A DNA stretch of 64,000 bases from Phycisphaerales bacterium (GCA_029260495.1 JAJDDD010000003.1:1-64000), one strand, 5' to 3'; counted from the first letter of the stretch, positions 14,495-23,493 are shown. The notes: generated by a model not told the origin, from the letters alone. Numbers and translations are program-made.

Positions 14495-16006
14495 ATGCCT
14501 TATTCCGAGCTTCCCAAATATCCCGCCCAGACGAAGATCATCGCCACGCTTGGCCCTGCGACGAACTCTGAGCAGGCTCTGCGCAAGCTCATCCAGGCTG
14601 GCGTCTCCGTCTTTCGGCTGAATTTTTCCCATGGCACGTTTGAAGAACATGCAGTCCAGCTTGAGCGCGTGCGCCAGTTATCCAGCGAGATGGATCGCAT
14701 TGTCGCAGTGCTTGGCGACCTGCAGGGACCAAAAATCCGCGTCGGGCGCGTGCCCGATGGCGGCATCGAAATCAAAGCGGGGCAGGAAATCATTTTTCGC
14801 AGAGATGTCGACATTGCGCAGGCTGGAGATCCTGCGGTGTTTCCCTGCACCTATGAAAAGCTGGTTGATGAGGTTGTGCTTGGAAATCGTGTGCTTATCA
14901 ACGACGGCGCGATCCGAGCCCTCGCGATCGAGTCCGGCCCGCATGAGCTGCGCTGCAACGTCACCGTCGGCGGGCTTGTCACGACGGGCAAGGGCATCAA
15001 CCTCCCCGACAGTGATATCTCTGCGCCCGCGATCACCAAGAAGGACTGGGAGTGCGTCGACTGGGCTGCGAAGGCGGGGCTTGACTTTCTCGGCCTCAGT
15101 TTTGTTCGCCATGGCGATGAAATTCGCTCGCTCAAGAAACATCTGTATGAACTTAACGAACAGCTCTCGAATAACGGCGCGTTCGGAAACACGCCGACTC
15201 CTGTTATCGCCAAGATCGAAAAACCTCAGGCTCTGGCCAACATTGAGAGCATCATCGCAGAGGCTGACGGGATTATGGTCGCGCGCGGAGATCTGGGCGT
15301 CGAAATGGATCTCGCTCTCGTTCCTGTCATTCAGAAGCGCCTTGTCACGACTGCGCAAGAGCACAGCAAGCCCTGCATTGTTGCGACCCAGATGCTTGAA
15401 TCCATGATTGAAAACGCATCGCCCACGCGCGCCGAGGCCGGTGATGTCGCCAACGCCATATTCGAAGGCGCCGACGCTGTCATGCTTTCCGGCGAAACCG
15501 CTGTGGGCAAGCATGGCCCGCTTGCGGTCAGCATGATGCAGCGCATCGCTCACGCCACCGAAGACGCTATGCGCACGGAGCCGCCACGCGCGACGCCAGC
15601 CAAACGCACGTTTGAAATGCGGCATCGAACTGCGGCTCTCGCGCACGGCGCCTGGCGAATCGCTAGCGATCTTGACGCAAAGCTCGTTGTCGTTTGGTCA
15701 GAGAGTGGTGGAACGGCGAGATATCTCAGCCGAATCGGCTTGCGCATTCCGATCTATGCCTACTCCTCCAACCCGGTCACCGTTCGTCGGATGGCTCTCT
15801 TTTTCGGCGTCATCCCCGTTCACTGCACGAAGCTTCCGCTTCACCGCTCCGAGTTCGCACGCATGGTGGACGAGCGTCTGCTTCAACGGGAGGAAGCACA
15901 GACCAATGACATGATCATCCTCATCGGTGGCAAACCGTTCGGAAAATCCGGCGTCGTCAATACACTCGCGGTCCGCCGTATCGGTGAAGCTGGTCGAGAG
16001 GTATAA
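14495..16006 (+). CDS. pyk: Pyruvate kinase
   Basis: Converts phosphoenolpyruvate and ADP to pyruvate and ATP. The 503-residue protein shows TKIIATLGPAT near the start, FRLNFSHGTFEEH, LGDLQGPKIRVG, the catalytic-Lys region TPVIAKIEKPQALANIESII, GIMVARGDLGVEMDL, and MLSGETAVGKHGPLAV, then a C-terminal regulatory domain. I chose the ATG at 14495, which puts 11 residues before TKIIATLGP; an ATG at 14435 would add 20 residues. Neither has a strong ribosome binding site. A seven-pair hairpin (16038-16061, no T-run) follows the gene. Confidence 0.93.
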   Translation: MPYSELPKYPAQTKIIATLGPATNSEQALRKLIQAGVSVFRLNFSHGTFEEHAVQLERVRQLSSEMDRIVAVLGDLQGPKIRVGRVPDGGIEIKAGQEIIFRRDVDIAQAGDPAVFPCTYEKLVDEVVLGNRVLINDGAIRALAIESGPHELRCNVTVGGLVTTGKGINLPDSDISAPAITKKDWECVDWAAKAGLDFLGLSFVRHGDEIRSLKKHLYELNEQLSNNGAFGNTPTPVIAKIEKPQALANIESIIAEADGIMVARGDLGVEMDLALVPVIQKRLVTTAQEHSKPCIVATQMLESMIENASPTRAEAGDVANAIFEGADAVMLSGETAVGKHGPLAVSMMQRIAHATEDAMRTEPPRATPAKRTFEMRHRTAALAHGAWRIASDLDAKLVVVWSESGGTARYLSRIGLRIPIYAYSSNPVTVRRMALFFGVIPVHCTKLPLHRSEFARMVDERLLQREEAQTNDMIILIGGKPFGKSGVVNTLAVRRIGEAGREV

Positions 16007-16037
16007 GTCAGCCTGTCTGTTCCGATCCAATCCTCGG

Positions 16038-16061
16038 TTGCCTGTTGAAACCAGCAGGCAA
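16038..16061. repeat. Inverted repeat after pyruvate kinase gene
   Basis: TTGCCTG (16038-16044) and CAGGCAA (16055-16061) form a seven-pair stem with a ten-base loop, 31 bases after pyk. No T-run follows on the plus strand. It may be a weak terminator or attenuator before the next gene. Confidence 0.35.
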
Positions 16062-16094
16062 GAACGCAACGCTGCGGCTTGCTAAACTTCCAGC

Positions 16095-16385
16095 ATGGCA
16101 AAAGGGCAATCGTTTTCCAGGCATCAGCAAGGCATCGTGAATCGGTACTACGAGCACCGAGACACGATCATGGTCAACAAGCTTGGCGAGCTCGTCTCCG
16201 ACTTGTACCTCGCTGACTCCGCCAAAAAGCAGGATCGTCTTTGGGAGCGAGTGAAAATGGCGCTTGCGAATCTCAAGATCGCAGAAAAGCACACCGCGAG
16301 CATCATCAGCAATCGTGATGTCACCGAGTTGGCGAAACTTGTCGCCGAGCTGACTGCCGGCGGCGCGGGCGGCGGGCGATCGTAG
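16095..16385 (+). CDS. Small conserved-looking protein
   Basis: A 96-residue, probably cytoplasmic protein, mostly helical and basic at the front (MAKGQSFSRHQQGIVNRYYE), with LGELVSDLYLADSAKKQDRL and a Gly-rich end. It has no signal peptide or known motif. Its stop overlaps the GTG start of proA by one base (TAGTG), so translation of the two is likely coupled. Codon use looks like its neighbours. I do not recognise the family. Confidence 0.7.
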   Translation: MAKGQSFSRHQQGIVNRYYEHRDTIMVNKLGELVSDLYLADSAKKQDRLWERVKMALANLKIAEKHTASIISNRDVTELAKLVAELTAGGAGGGRS

Positions 16386-17650
16386 TGTCCGTTTCCGCCA
16401 GCCAAAAAGAAATAGCGCATGTGCTCGCGAGCCAGGCCAAACACGCAGCAAGGCGTGTCGCAGCGCTTTCGACAGAAGAGAAAAATAAAGCTCTTCACAC
16501 GATGGCTGAGGGAGTTGCGGCCCACCAGACCGCCATCCTTGAAGCTAACGCCCGCGATATTAATCACGCACGCACCGCCAAGCTCTCGGACGCCATGATC
16601 GATCGTCTGCTTCTCACGGCGCCGCGCATTGACGCAATGGTTCAGGGTGTTCGCGATGTGGCCAATCTCGATGATCCGGTTGGCGCTTCACTTCAAACGC
16701 TCACGCGACCAAATGGTCTTATTATCGACAAGGTGCGGTGTCCGATCGGCGTCATGCTTGTGATTTATGAATCTCGGCCCAATGTGACCGCTGACGCCGC
16801 CAGCCTTTGCTTTAAGGCAGGCAATGCGGTTATTTTGCGCGGCGGGTCCGAAGCGGTGCATTCCAACCACGCCATATTGGATGCGATGCTTGGGAACGTT
16901 GGCGATTTTTGTCCCGCCGGCGCCATCCAGCTCACCCCGACAACAGATCGCGCGCTTGTCGCTGAGTTGTTGCAGCTTGATGAGTTGATTGATCTTGTGA
17001 TCCCGCGCGGCGGCGAGGGGTTGATTCGCGCCGTTGCGGAGCAATCGCGCATTCCGGTCCTTAAGCACTACAAGGGCGTATGCCATGTCTATGTGGATCG
17101 AGCCGCCGACATGGGTATGGCGCTGCGCATCGCCATTAACGCCAAGTGCTCCAGGCCCGGTGTGTGCAATGCGATGGAAACGCTACTTGTGCATGAAGAT
17201 GTTGCGGAAACGTTCCTGCCTCAGTTTGCTGAATTAGCTGTCCCCTTCAACGTCGAACTGCGCTGTGATGAAAAATCACAGGCATTCCTCCCCAACGCCT
17301 CGCTTGCGACCGAGGACGACTGGCGCGCTGAGTATCTCGATATGATCCTCGCTGTGCGCATTGTTTCAGATGTTGAAGGTGCGATTGATCACATTGAACA
17401 GTACGGATCTCACCACACCGACGCTATCGTCACCGCGGATGAAGCTGTCGCTGGCAAGTTCATGCGTGAGGTGGATTCAGCGACTGTCTATATTAACGCT
17501 TCCACCCGCTTTACCGATGGCGCCGAGTTCGGAAAGGGCGCCGAGATCGGCATCAGCACAGACAAGCTCCACGCTCGCGGGCCCTGCGGCATTGAAGAAC
17601 TCACGACATATAAGTATGTCATTCACGGCTCAGGACAAATTCGGGAATAA
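16385..17650 (+). CDS. proA: Gamma-glutamyl phosphate reductase
   Basis: Second step of proline synthesis: NADPH-dependent reduction of glutamyl-5-phosphate to the semialdehyde. The 421-residue protein has the ProA landmarks IGVMLVIYESRPNVTADAA, CFKAGNAVILRGGSEA, the GEGLIRAVAEQS segment, the active-site Cys region INAKCSRPGVCNAMETLLVH, YGSHHTDAIVT, and FGKGAEIGISTDKLHARGP. The start is a GTG overlapping the stop of the previous gene by one base. proB is not in the window. Confidence 0.95.
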   Translation: MSVSASQKEIAHVLASQAKHAARRVAALSTEEKNKALHTMAEGVAAHQTAILEANARDINHARTAKLSDAMIDRLLLTAPRIDAMVQGVRDVANLDDPVGASLQTLTRPNGLIIDKVRCPIGVMLVIYESRPNVTADAASLCFKAGNAVILRGGSEAVHSNHAILDAMLGNVGDFCPAGAIQLTPTTDRALVAELLQLDELIDLVIPRGGEGLIRAVAEQSRIPVLKHYKGVCHVYVDRAADMGMALRIAINAKCSRPGVCNAMETLLVHEDVAETFLPQFAELAVPFNVELRCDEKSQAFLPNASLATEDDWRAEYLDMILAVRIVSDVEGAIDHIEQYGSHHTDAIVTADEAVAGKFMREVDSATVYINASTRFTDGAEFGKGAEIGISTDKLHARGPCGIEELTTYKYVIHGSGQIRE

Positions 17651-17653
17651 CCC

Positions 17654-18241
17654 ATGTCTGAAGAACAAGTGCTCATCGAAGCGGAGTTCAACCCGAGGGT
17701 GCGCACGTACTGGCTCCTGAGCGGGATGATTCTGTGTGTTGTGACGATCGTGGGAATCGCGTTTCTACCCATCTGGCTCATCCTTGGACACATTATCACT
17801 GGGAAATATCTCGACAAAATGCGATGCGCTCTTACGCCCCGCGCTCTGAAGGTTGAGAAGGGTTTGCTTGTGCGCGTAGAGAAAACGGTTCCTCTCGACA
17901 AGGTGACGGATGTGGGCATGGTGCAGGGGCCAATTATGCGCGCGATGGGCCTGCACACGCTTTCCATTGAAACTGCTGGGCAATCCAGCGCTGCCGGCGC
18001 CGCGCTCATTAAGCTCACCGGCATCCGCGACGCCCGCGCCTTTCGCGATGCCATCCTCAAACAGCGAGACGCCATCGCGGAACACGCTGGCGCTGTGAGC
18101 GAGTCGACCGCCGTCGCCCCAACAGCGATCACGCCCAAGACGGATAACATCTCGCGCGACGCAATCATTCAAATCCGTGACGCTGTCCTCGACATGCGCA
18201 GCGCGTTAGACCGCATCGATGAAAACACGAAACGGGGCTGA
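17654..18241 (+). CDS. PH-domain-like (DUF304/bPH2) membrane protein
   Basis: A 195-residue protein with two closely spaced membrane segments (about residues 22-52), then a bacterial PH-like domain: CALTPRALKVEKGLLVRVEKTVPLDKVTDV resembles the YdbT/YdbS DUF304 core (read in two parts), followed by MRAMGLHTLSIETAGQ and LTGIRDARAFRDAIL. The last 60 residues are a polar, helical tail. Known family members are membrane proteins of poorly known role. It starts four bases after proA and may share its transcript. Confidence 0.75.
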   Translation: MSEEQVLIEAEFNPRVRTYWLLSGMILCVVTIVGIAFLPIWLILGHIITGKYLDKMRCALTPRALKVEKGLLVRVEKTVPLDKVTDVGMVQGPIMRAMGLHTLSIETAGQSSAAGAALIKLTGIRDARAFRDAILKQRDAIAEHAGAVSESTAVAPTAITPKTDNISRDAIIQIRDAVLDMRSALDRIDENTKRG

Positions 18242-18294
18242 CCGAGCATCTTCACGAGTCGTGGTGAACAAGCTAGCTCGGACGAGTTCCTTGC

Positions 18295-19692
18295 CTACCC
18301 ATTCGCCGCCGCGCCGACGCTCATCGTCACAGGAACAAACGTCGGTTGAACACGCGCTTCGAACTCACCCCAGTATTTGTTCATGATCGTGCGGATTGCC
18401 CAGTTATTGCCGTCAGCCAGGCCGCAAATCGTTGTTCCGGGCATCGCGCCCATTCCGGTCGCAATCTCCAGCGCCAGATCAAGGTCTTTCGTGCGCGCTT
18501 CTCCTGACTCGATGCGTGAAAGCAACTGGAACAACCACCCCGAACCCTCTCTGCAGGGCGTGCACTGACCGCAGCTTTCGTGTTTAAAGAACCGCGAGAT
18601 GTTTCGGGCCACCGCGACCATATCCGTCTCTTCGTCAAAGATCGTCGGGCAGGCGGTTCCGAGGCCGAGGACGTTGTATTTTCTGCCGATATCGAAATCG
18701 AGCTCCGCTTCATATTGATCGGGCCCGAGCACACCTGTCGAGATTCCCCCCGCAATCGCCCCCTTGAACTTCTTCCCGCCGCGCATGCCGGCGCCATACT
18801 CTTCAACGAACGTCCGCAGCGGGATCCCCAGATCACACTCATAGACGCCCGGCCGATTCACATGCCCCGACAAGCCCATCAACTTCGTGCCATAGGAAGG
18901 CGGCCCGCCGATCGTTGATTCTGTTCCCTGCGCGGTGAACCACTCGACGCCATTTTCAATGATCGAGGGCAGGTGGGCCAGTGTTTCAACATTGTTAATA
19001 ATCGTCGGCTTGCCAAAGAGTCCCTGGACCGCAGGGAAGGGCGGCTTGACGCGAGGCCAGCCGCGCTTGCCTTCGAGTGACTCCAAGAGCGCCGTCTCTT
19101 CCCCGCAAATGTAGGCGCCGGCGCCACGATGCAGGTAGCACTCCACTTTCCAGGGCGCGCCGGTTGCTGTATCCGAACCATTCATGAGTCCGGCGCCGCC
19201 AAAGACCCCGTGGTGATACGCCTCCAGCAGCGCTTCTTCGACAACCTGGGCCTGATGGTGATACTCCCCGCGAATGTAGATGTACGCTTTATCGATCCTG
19301 CAGGCATAACAGCAGATCGCGATGCCCTCGAGCATCAGGTGCGGATCGAAATCCATCAGCAGCCGATCTTTAAACGTCCCCGGCTCTGACTCATCCGCAT
19401 TCACCGCCAGATAGCGCGGGCCGGGACTGTTGACATCCTCAATCTTGGGCAAAAATGTCCACTTCAGCCCCGCAGGAAACCCCGCCCCGCCCCGGCCGCG
19501 CAGCTGCGCCTCCTTCACCACCTCCGTCACATCGCCAGGCGCCATCGAAAGCGCCTTGCGCAGGCCCACATACCCGCCCGTTTCGACGTATTCGTCGTAG
19601 CGGACGATGTGGCGCTGCCGCTCATCCCCCCAGGGCCGCGTGGGGATACGCTTGGTGAGGATTGGAAAATTTGTCTTTGGTGTGTATGCCAT
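18295..19692 (-). CDS. nuoF: NADH-quinone oxidoreductase subunit F
   Basis: NuoF carries FMN and the N3 [4Fe-4S] cluster and takes electrons from NADH into complex I. The 465-residue protein shows RGRGGAGFPAGLKWTF, NADESEPGTFKDR, GAGAYICGEETALLESLEG, KPTIINNVETLAHLP, and the cluster motif HESCGQCTPCREGSGW with the fourth Cys in TTICGLADG. All ligands are present. nuoE and nuoG are not adjacent, so it stands alone between unrelated genes. It could alternatively be the diaphorase subunit of a soluble hydrogenase or formate dehydrogenase, but no partner subunits are here. Confidence 0.93.
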   Translation of the reverse strand: MAYTPKTNFPILTKRIPTRPWGDERQRHIVRYDEYVETGGYVGLRKALSMAPGDVTEVVKEAQLRGRGGAGFPAGLKWTFLPKIEDVNSPGPRYLAVNADESEPGTFKDRLLMDFDPHLMLEGIAICCYACRIDKAYIYIRGEYHHQAQVVEEALLEAYHHGVFGGAGLMNGSDTATGAPWKVECYLHRGAGAYICGEETALLESLEGKRGWPRVKPPFPAVQGLFGKPTIINNVETLAHLPSIIENGVEWFTAQGTESTIGGPPSYGTKLMGLSGHVNRPGVYECDLGIPLRTFVEEYGAGMRGGKKFKGAIAGGISTGVLGPDQYEAELDFDIGRKYNVLGLGTACPTIFDEETDMVAVARNISRFFKHESCGQCTPCREGSGWLFQLLSRIESGEARTKDLDLALEIATGMGAMPGTTICGLADGNNWAIRTIMNKYWGEFEARVQPTFVPVTMSVGAAANG

Positions 19693-19826
19693 CGTGGCGG
19701 GATTCTACTGCCTCCGGGCTTCGTCCGGGGCCCCTTTGGGGCGACGAGCCGCTCGGGGGCAAAATGGGCCGGCTGCCCGGAACAAGGGCCGTGAGATTGC
19801 GAAAGAGTGACAGAAAGGCTGATTCT

Positions 19827-20450
19827 ATGGAAGTATTTTTGCTCGCTCTTCCCCTTGGCTTCGGGGTCGCATTCGCGGTCAATGTGAACTATGCGTTGGA
19901 ATCAGCCCGCGTCAGAGGCTTGCGAAAAGTCGCGAAAGTTTGGATTTATAGTCTGACCTTCCCCATCTGGGGACTGATTACAGGCGCACTCCTGATCGGC
20001 GCAATAATGGGGATTGCTGATTCGTTTCTTGGCATCAGCGGAAGCGAATTCGGTGAGAACTTCATTTATGTTGGCGGCATCGCAGCTACAGGCGCCGTCG
20101 CGTCCCTCTTCTCCGCCCTCATTATTTACGACGTCACCGGCGCCTGGTTCGCTGGCCGAGGCGCGCTCACCGGCGGGGCACTCTGGTTCATCTTCGTCAT
20201 TGCGATCTCACCAATTGTCATCATCTGGAGCCCGGACGAACTTCTCACCAGCGTGCTGTTCATCGGCGCTGTCGTCGCTTGGCACGTCATGGTTCACAAG
20301 TGGCTCAGCCGCTGGTCCCGCTTCGAGCGCGCTAAAAAACGACATCTCTGCTACATCTGCGACTACAACCTATCAGGGGTGCCTCGAAGTTCTCCCTGTC
20401 CCGAGTGCGGTACCCAGCGATCCAAAAATAAAAACTCGGATTTCTTCTAA
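19827..20450 (+). CDS. Four-helix zinc-ribbon membrane protein, copy 1
   Basis: A 207-residue protein of unknown function. About four membrane segments fill residues 1-165, with SLTFPIWGLITG after the first, and the C-terminus ends in a cytosolic zinc ribbon: HLCYICDYNLSGVPRSSPCP then ECG. The CxxCxYxLxGxPxSSPCPECG form is a common planctomycete zinc ribbon. Two paralogs with the same plan lie at 20498 and 22228. I chose the ATG at 19827 since the frame from 19662 would run through the start of nuoF. It may link membrane and nucleic acid or protein binding, but that is inference. Confidence 0.8.
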   Translation: MEVFLLALPLGFGVAFAVNVNYALESARVRGLRKVAKVWIYSLTFPIWGLITGALLIGAIMGIADSFLGISGSEFGENFIYVGGIAATGAVASLFSALIIYDVTGAWFAGRGALTGGALWFIFVIAISPIVIIWSPDELLTSVLFIGAVVAWHVMVHKWLSRWSRFERAKKRHLCYICDYNLSGVPRSSPCPECGTQRSKNKNSDFF

Positions 20451-20497
20451 CTCCAAGCCCGCGAATCAACCATGACAAAAAATGTGTTCTTCACGGA

Positions 20498-21196
20498 GTG
20501 GACTTGATCGTGTTCTTCGCCGCCATCGCTTTCGGGCTCGTGATCATCGCTTCTGGAGCAGTCTTTGCTTTCCGCGTGACTAAGGCGCTGCGAGACGCGC
20601 GCGTACGAGGCTGGAGAAAGCAGGCTGGGGTTTGGGCATTCGGCCTGACCTTTCCCATCTGGGCGCCTTTCGCCGGCTATCTCATGAGCTTAGCGATCAT
20701 TGATCCCTCTCTGCCGTCCAGCCATCCCGAGTACGGGACTTTGATTACGTTCTTCATCACCTCCGGAACTGTCGCTTCCCTCCTGGCTATGTTCGTCATT
20801 CGCGGCGTCACAGGCTCCTGGCTTGCGGCACAAGGTTGTTTAGTCGCTGGAGCGGGTTGGCTTCTTTTATCCATCATTCTCGCACTCCCAGCGGTTCGTT
20901 GGAATTTATATTTCTTCGCCAGTGTCTACATGATCTGCGCCGTTATTGTCTGGCATTTCGTCGTTTACAGGTGGCTGTCCCGATGGGTGCGCCACACCCG
21001 AATTCACAAACGCCATCTCTGCCACACCTGTGACTACAACCTCGCCGGCCTCCCTCGATCGTCTCCCTGTCCCGAGTGCGGCGTCCAGCGATCAAAAAAC
21101 AGGATCTCGGGTTTTCTTGAGCGCCAAGCCAGTTCGTCATCCACAAGCTCGGCGCCTGACTCATTTTCGCCTTCCTCTGGCGCGGCTATTCCCTGA
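20498..21196 (+). CDS. Four-helix zinc-ribbon membrane protein, copy 2
   Basis: A 232-residue paralog of the preceding gene, 47 bp downstream. The shared plan is seen in RDARVRGWRKQAGVWAFGLT, FPIW, VTGSWLAAQG, WHFVVYRWLSRW and the ribbon HLCHTCDYNLAGLPRSSPCP plus ECG. A Ser-rich tail of about 30 residues follows the ribbon, which copy 1 lacks. The start is GTG at 20498, with GGAG overlapping it; no ATG is in frame nearby. Its 3' end overlaps the convergent gene at 21186 by 11 bases. Confidence 0.78.
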   Translation: MDLIVFFAAIAFGLVIIASGAVFAFRVTKALRDARVRGWRKQAGVWAFGLTFPIWAPFAGYLMSLAIIDPSLPSSHPEYGTLITFFITSGTVASLLAMFVIRGVTGSWLAAQGCLVAGAGWLLLSIILALPAVRWNLYFFASVYMICAVIVWHFVVYRWLSRWVRHTRIHKRHLCHTCDYNLAGLPRSSPCPECGVQRSKNRISGFLERQASSSSTSSAPDSFSPSSGAAIP

Positions 21197-21581
21197 ACGG
21201 CTTGGCGACGATTTGCCAGTGATCTTCGTAAATCATTTTGCCCGGACGGCGGGTCGTCACCTGATCGATCAGCACGCCATTCTCGCGGAGAATTTCGACA
21301 ATCGCGCGCACGCATCGAATTGGCTTGGTTGCTCGAGGGTGGAACCATGCGATTGCTTTCTCGTTGCCCGGCTTGTCGAGGCAGGATGGCGACTTCAGAT
21401 GCGTTCGAAGCCATGACAGATGTTGCTCCATCTCTTCCTGCTCGTGCTGAGGAAGTTCGTCGGAGTCACGCAGCGCAAACGCCGCCTGAAAGACGCCGCC
21501 GGGCCGATGCGAATCCTCATCGCGCACGCGCGTCTGAAAACGCACATACGTTGTTTTCGCAGTTGACTCTCGCCAGGCCAT
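21186..21581 (-). CDS. Unknown protein beside zinc-ribbon genes
   Basis: A 131-residue soluble-looking protein starting MAWRESTAKTTYVRFQTRVR. It is rich in charged and aromatic residues, has one Trp-containing helix (EEMEQHLSWLRTHL) and a C-terminal VRAIVEILRENGVLIDQ segment. There is no signal peptide or membrane segment. The ATG at 21581 lies 14 bases after the stop of the upstream gene (21596-22153), so the two form a small operon; a longer frame from 21635 would overlap that gene. I do not recognise the family. Confidence 0.65.
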   Translation of the reverse strand: MAWRESTAKTTYVRFQTRVRDEDSHRPGGVFQAAFALRDSDELPQHEQEEMEQHLSWLRTHLKSPSCLDKPGNEKAIAWFHPRATKPIRCVRAIVEILRENGVLIDQVTTRRPGKMIYEDHWQIVAKPFRE

Positions 21582-21595
21582 GAAGAAATCCGTGT

Positions 21596-22153
21596 TTACT
21601 TTGAATGCGGCGCCGGCCCGTTGGCGTACTTCCAAAACCTCTGAATGTACGGCGTCTGGAACTGAAGCAGTGTGATCTCATCCAGATCAATCTCAGCTGG
21701 CTCCTCTTCCCATTCTCCAAGCCCGTCGAAATGGTCGAAGACAACAACAGAATCACTGATATTCACAACACATCCAATATAAAAATCCTCGATGTCTTCG
21801 TCTGCATCTTCGCATTCAATGATTAATCGTCCAAAGTGCTGCTGGATCGAAGAGATCGCGCCTTGCATCGACGAGAGATCAATCGTGTGTTGCAACTCCA
21901 GCCCGCCCAACAAACCCTCCCCCGCCAACATCCGATCCCAATGTCGTTCGTGGGGACCAGATCGAAGACTCTCGACATCACAGATCCGAAACACGGTGTA
22001 CCCATCAGGCTCAAAATCATCGAATACATGCATGAGAACCAACTCGTCGGACGCTGCCAGCAAGTAGCCGTTTAGAGATGGATTGGAAGGGCGCGATCGT
22101 GAGATTTGCACCTTCCGGCCAGTCGCTGTGTGTTGTTTGATCTTGTTCAACAT
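21596..22153 (-). CDS. Unknown acidic protein, first of a gene pair
   Basis: A 185-residue acidic protein. The N-terminus LNKIKQHTATGRKVQISRSR, then GYLLAASDELVLMHVFDDF and YTVFRICDVESLRSG look like a small beta-barrel or Sm-like fold that may occur twice, since FYIGCVVNISDSVVVFDHFD near residue 122 has a similar beta pattern. No catalytic motif or signal peptide is seen. It diverges from the zinc-ribbon gene at 22228 with 74 bp between. A role as an accessory or immunity-type protein is possible but unsupported. Confidence 0.65.
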   Translation of the reverse strand: MLNKIKQHTATGRKVQISRSRPSNPSLNGYLLAASDELVLMHVFDDFEPDGYTVFRICDVESLRSGPHERHWDRMLAGEGLLGGLELQHTIDLSSMQGAISSIQQHFGRLIIECEDADEDIEDFYIGCVVNISDSVVVFDHFDGLGEWEEEPAEIDLDEITLLQFQTPYIQRFWKYANGPAPHSK

Positions 22154-22227
22154 TGATGTCTATTCCTGCAAAACGCATGATATCCATGCTGTGGTTTCGT
22201 GACGAAAATGTTCCCTAGAATGAAGAC

Positions 22228-22905
22228 ATGGCGTTTCTCACCTTCTTATCCACTAGCGCTTTCTTCCTCATTCCCGGGGTCATTTTCGCGAGCGGCGTCG
22301 TCGATGCGCTGACCGAAGCTCGCATTGAAGATTCGAAAAAGCATATCGCTGTTTGGGTTTTCGGCCTGACGTTTCCAGTGTGGGGCCTGGCCGTCGGACG
22401 CTTCGCAGCTCTGCTTGTCGAGGCGATTGCGTCGACAGTTCAAACTGCATCTCCGGTCCAAATGGTCAATGTCGTCATAGTGACCAGCGCCGTGGGCGCT
22501 GTCGGCGCCGTTGGCGTCGTCGGCTCTGCGCTCTCTGCGCTGCTCATTCGCTACGTCACCGCCTCCTGGATTGCCGCGCGAGGCGCGCTGTACGCTGGCG
22601 TTGGCTGGCTCTTCTTATGCAGCGCCCTTCTTGTCGCGGCAGCGTGGTGGAACGTCGGCACGCTCGTTGCAATCTGTTTAGTCGGCGCCATATGCGTTTG
22701 GCATTATGTCGTTATGAAATGGCTTTCCCGTTGGGCTCGCATGAGACGTCTCAGCAATTTCAACTTCTGCGCCACCTGCAACTATGACCTCTCGGGCCTC
22801 CCGCCATCTTCCCCCTGCCCCGAGTGTGGCGCCCCGCTAACTTTCATTATTAATGACGACCCGCTGGACGACAACGCTGCGGTCGCGGCGCCCCCAATCA
22901 GTTGA
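22228..22905 (+). CDS. Four-helix zinc-ribbon membrane protein, copy 3
   Basis: A 225-residue third paralog with the same layout: membrane segments, EARIEDSKKHIAVWVFGLTF, VTASWIAARGALYAGVGWL, WHYVVMKWLSRWARM, and the ribbon FCATCNYDLSGLPPSSPCPE plus CG. A 20-residue acidic tail follows. It is separated from copies 1 and 2 by two genes on the opposite strand. The four ribbon cysteines are intact. Function unknown. Confidence 0.8.
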   Translation: MAFLTFLSTSAFFLIPGVIFASGVVDALTEARIEDSKKHIAVWVFGLTFPVWGLAVGRFAALLVEAIASTVQTASPVQMVNVVIVTSAVGAVGAVGVVGSALSALLIRYVTASWIAARGALYAGVGWLFLCSALLVAAAWWNVGTLVAICLVGAICVWHYVVMKWLSRWARMRRLSNFNFCATCNYDLSGLPPSSPCPECGAPLTFIINDDPLDDNAAVAAPPIS

Positions 22906-22941
22906 ACAATCGCCCCATCTTCCTCGCTATCCTTTCCCTCT

Positions 22942-23493
22942 ATGCCATTTTCACTTCGCACATTCACCAACAGATGGTCGCGCAAGCTTCACCGCTGGGG
23001 CGCCGTTGTGGTCGCGTTGCCGCTTATTCTCATTATCTCGACAGGCCTTCTTCTTCAGGTCAAAAAACAAATTCCCTGGATCCAGCCGCCAACACAGGCC
23101 GGCGTGAGCGACATCCCATCACTCACCTTCGACGAAATCCTCCAAGCAGCCCGCGCCGTCCCCGAAGCAAGCATCCAAACCTGGGATGACATCGACCGCC
23201 TGGATGTTCGTCCGGGCAATGGCATTGTGAAAATCCGCGCGAAGAACCGCTATGAAGTCCAGCTTGACGCTGCGACCGGCGAGGTTCTCCAGATCGCCTA
23301 CCGCCGGTCGGATCTTATTGAATCCCTCCACGACGGCTCATTTTTTCACGACCGCGCCAAGCTCTACGTCTTCCTCCCCGCTGGCGCGATCCTCCTCGCC
23401 CTCTGGCTCACCGGCATGTATCTGTGGATTCTTCCCATCTACAGCAAACGCGCGGGCAGGCGGCGACGGACGGACGTGCAAACCAACGGATAG
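22942..23493 (+). CDS. PepSY-type membrane protein
   Basis: A 183-residue protein with an N-terminal membrane segment (about 20-40, VVALPLILIISTGLLL), a periplasmic PepSY-like region (TFDEILQAARAVPEASIQTW, VKIRAKNRYEVQLDAATGEV), and a second membrane segment near 150-172. PepSY-TM proteins occur in iron-siderophore reduction and peptidase regulation. The start ATG is 36 bp after the zinc-ribbon gene. It looks like a short one-unit PepSY protein; function beyond that is unknown. Confidence 0.75.
   Translation: MPFSLRTFTNRWSRKLHRWGAVVVALPLILIISTGLLLQVKKQIPWIQPPTQAGVSDIPSLTFDEILQAARAVPEASIQTWDDIDRLDVRPGNGIVKIRAKNRYEVQLDAATGEVLQIAYRRSDLIESLHDGSFFHDRAKLYVFLPAGAILLALWLTGMYLWILPIYSKRAGRRRRTDVQTNG

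Noticed and set aside
14678-15646. Open frame opposite pyruvate kinase (322 codons)
   Set aside because: Shadow frame with no motif; pyk is certain.
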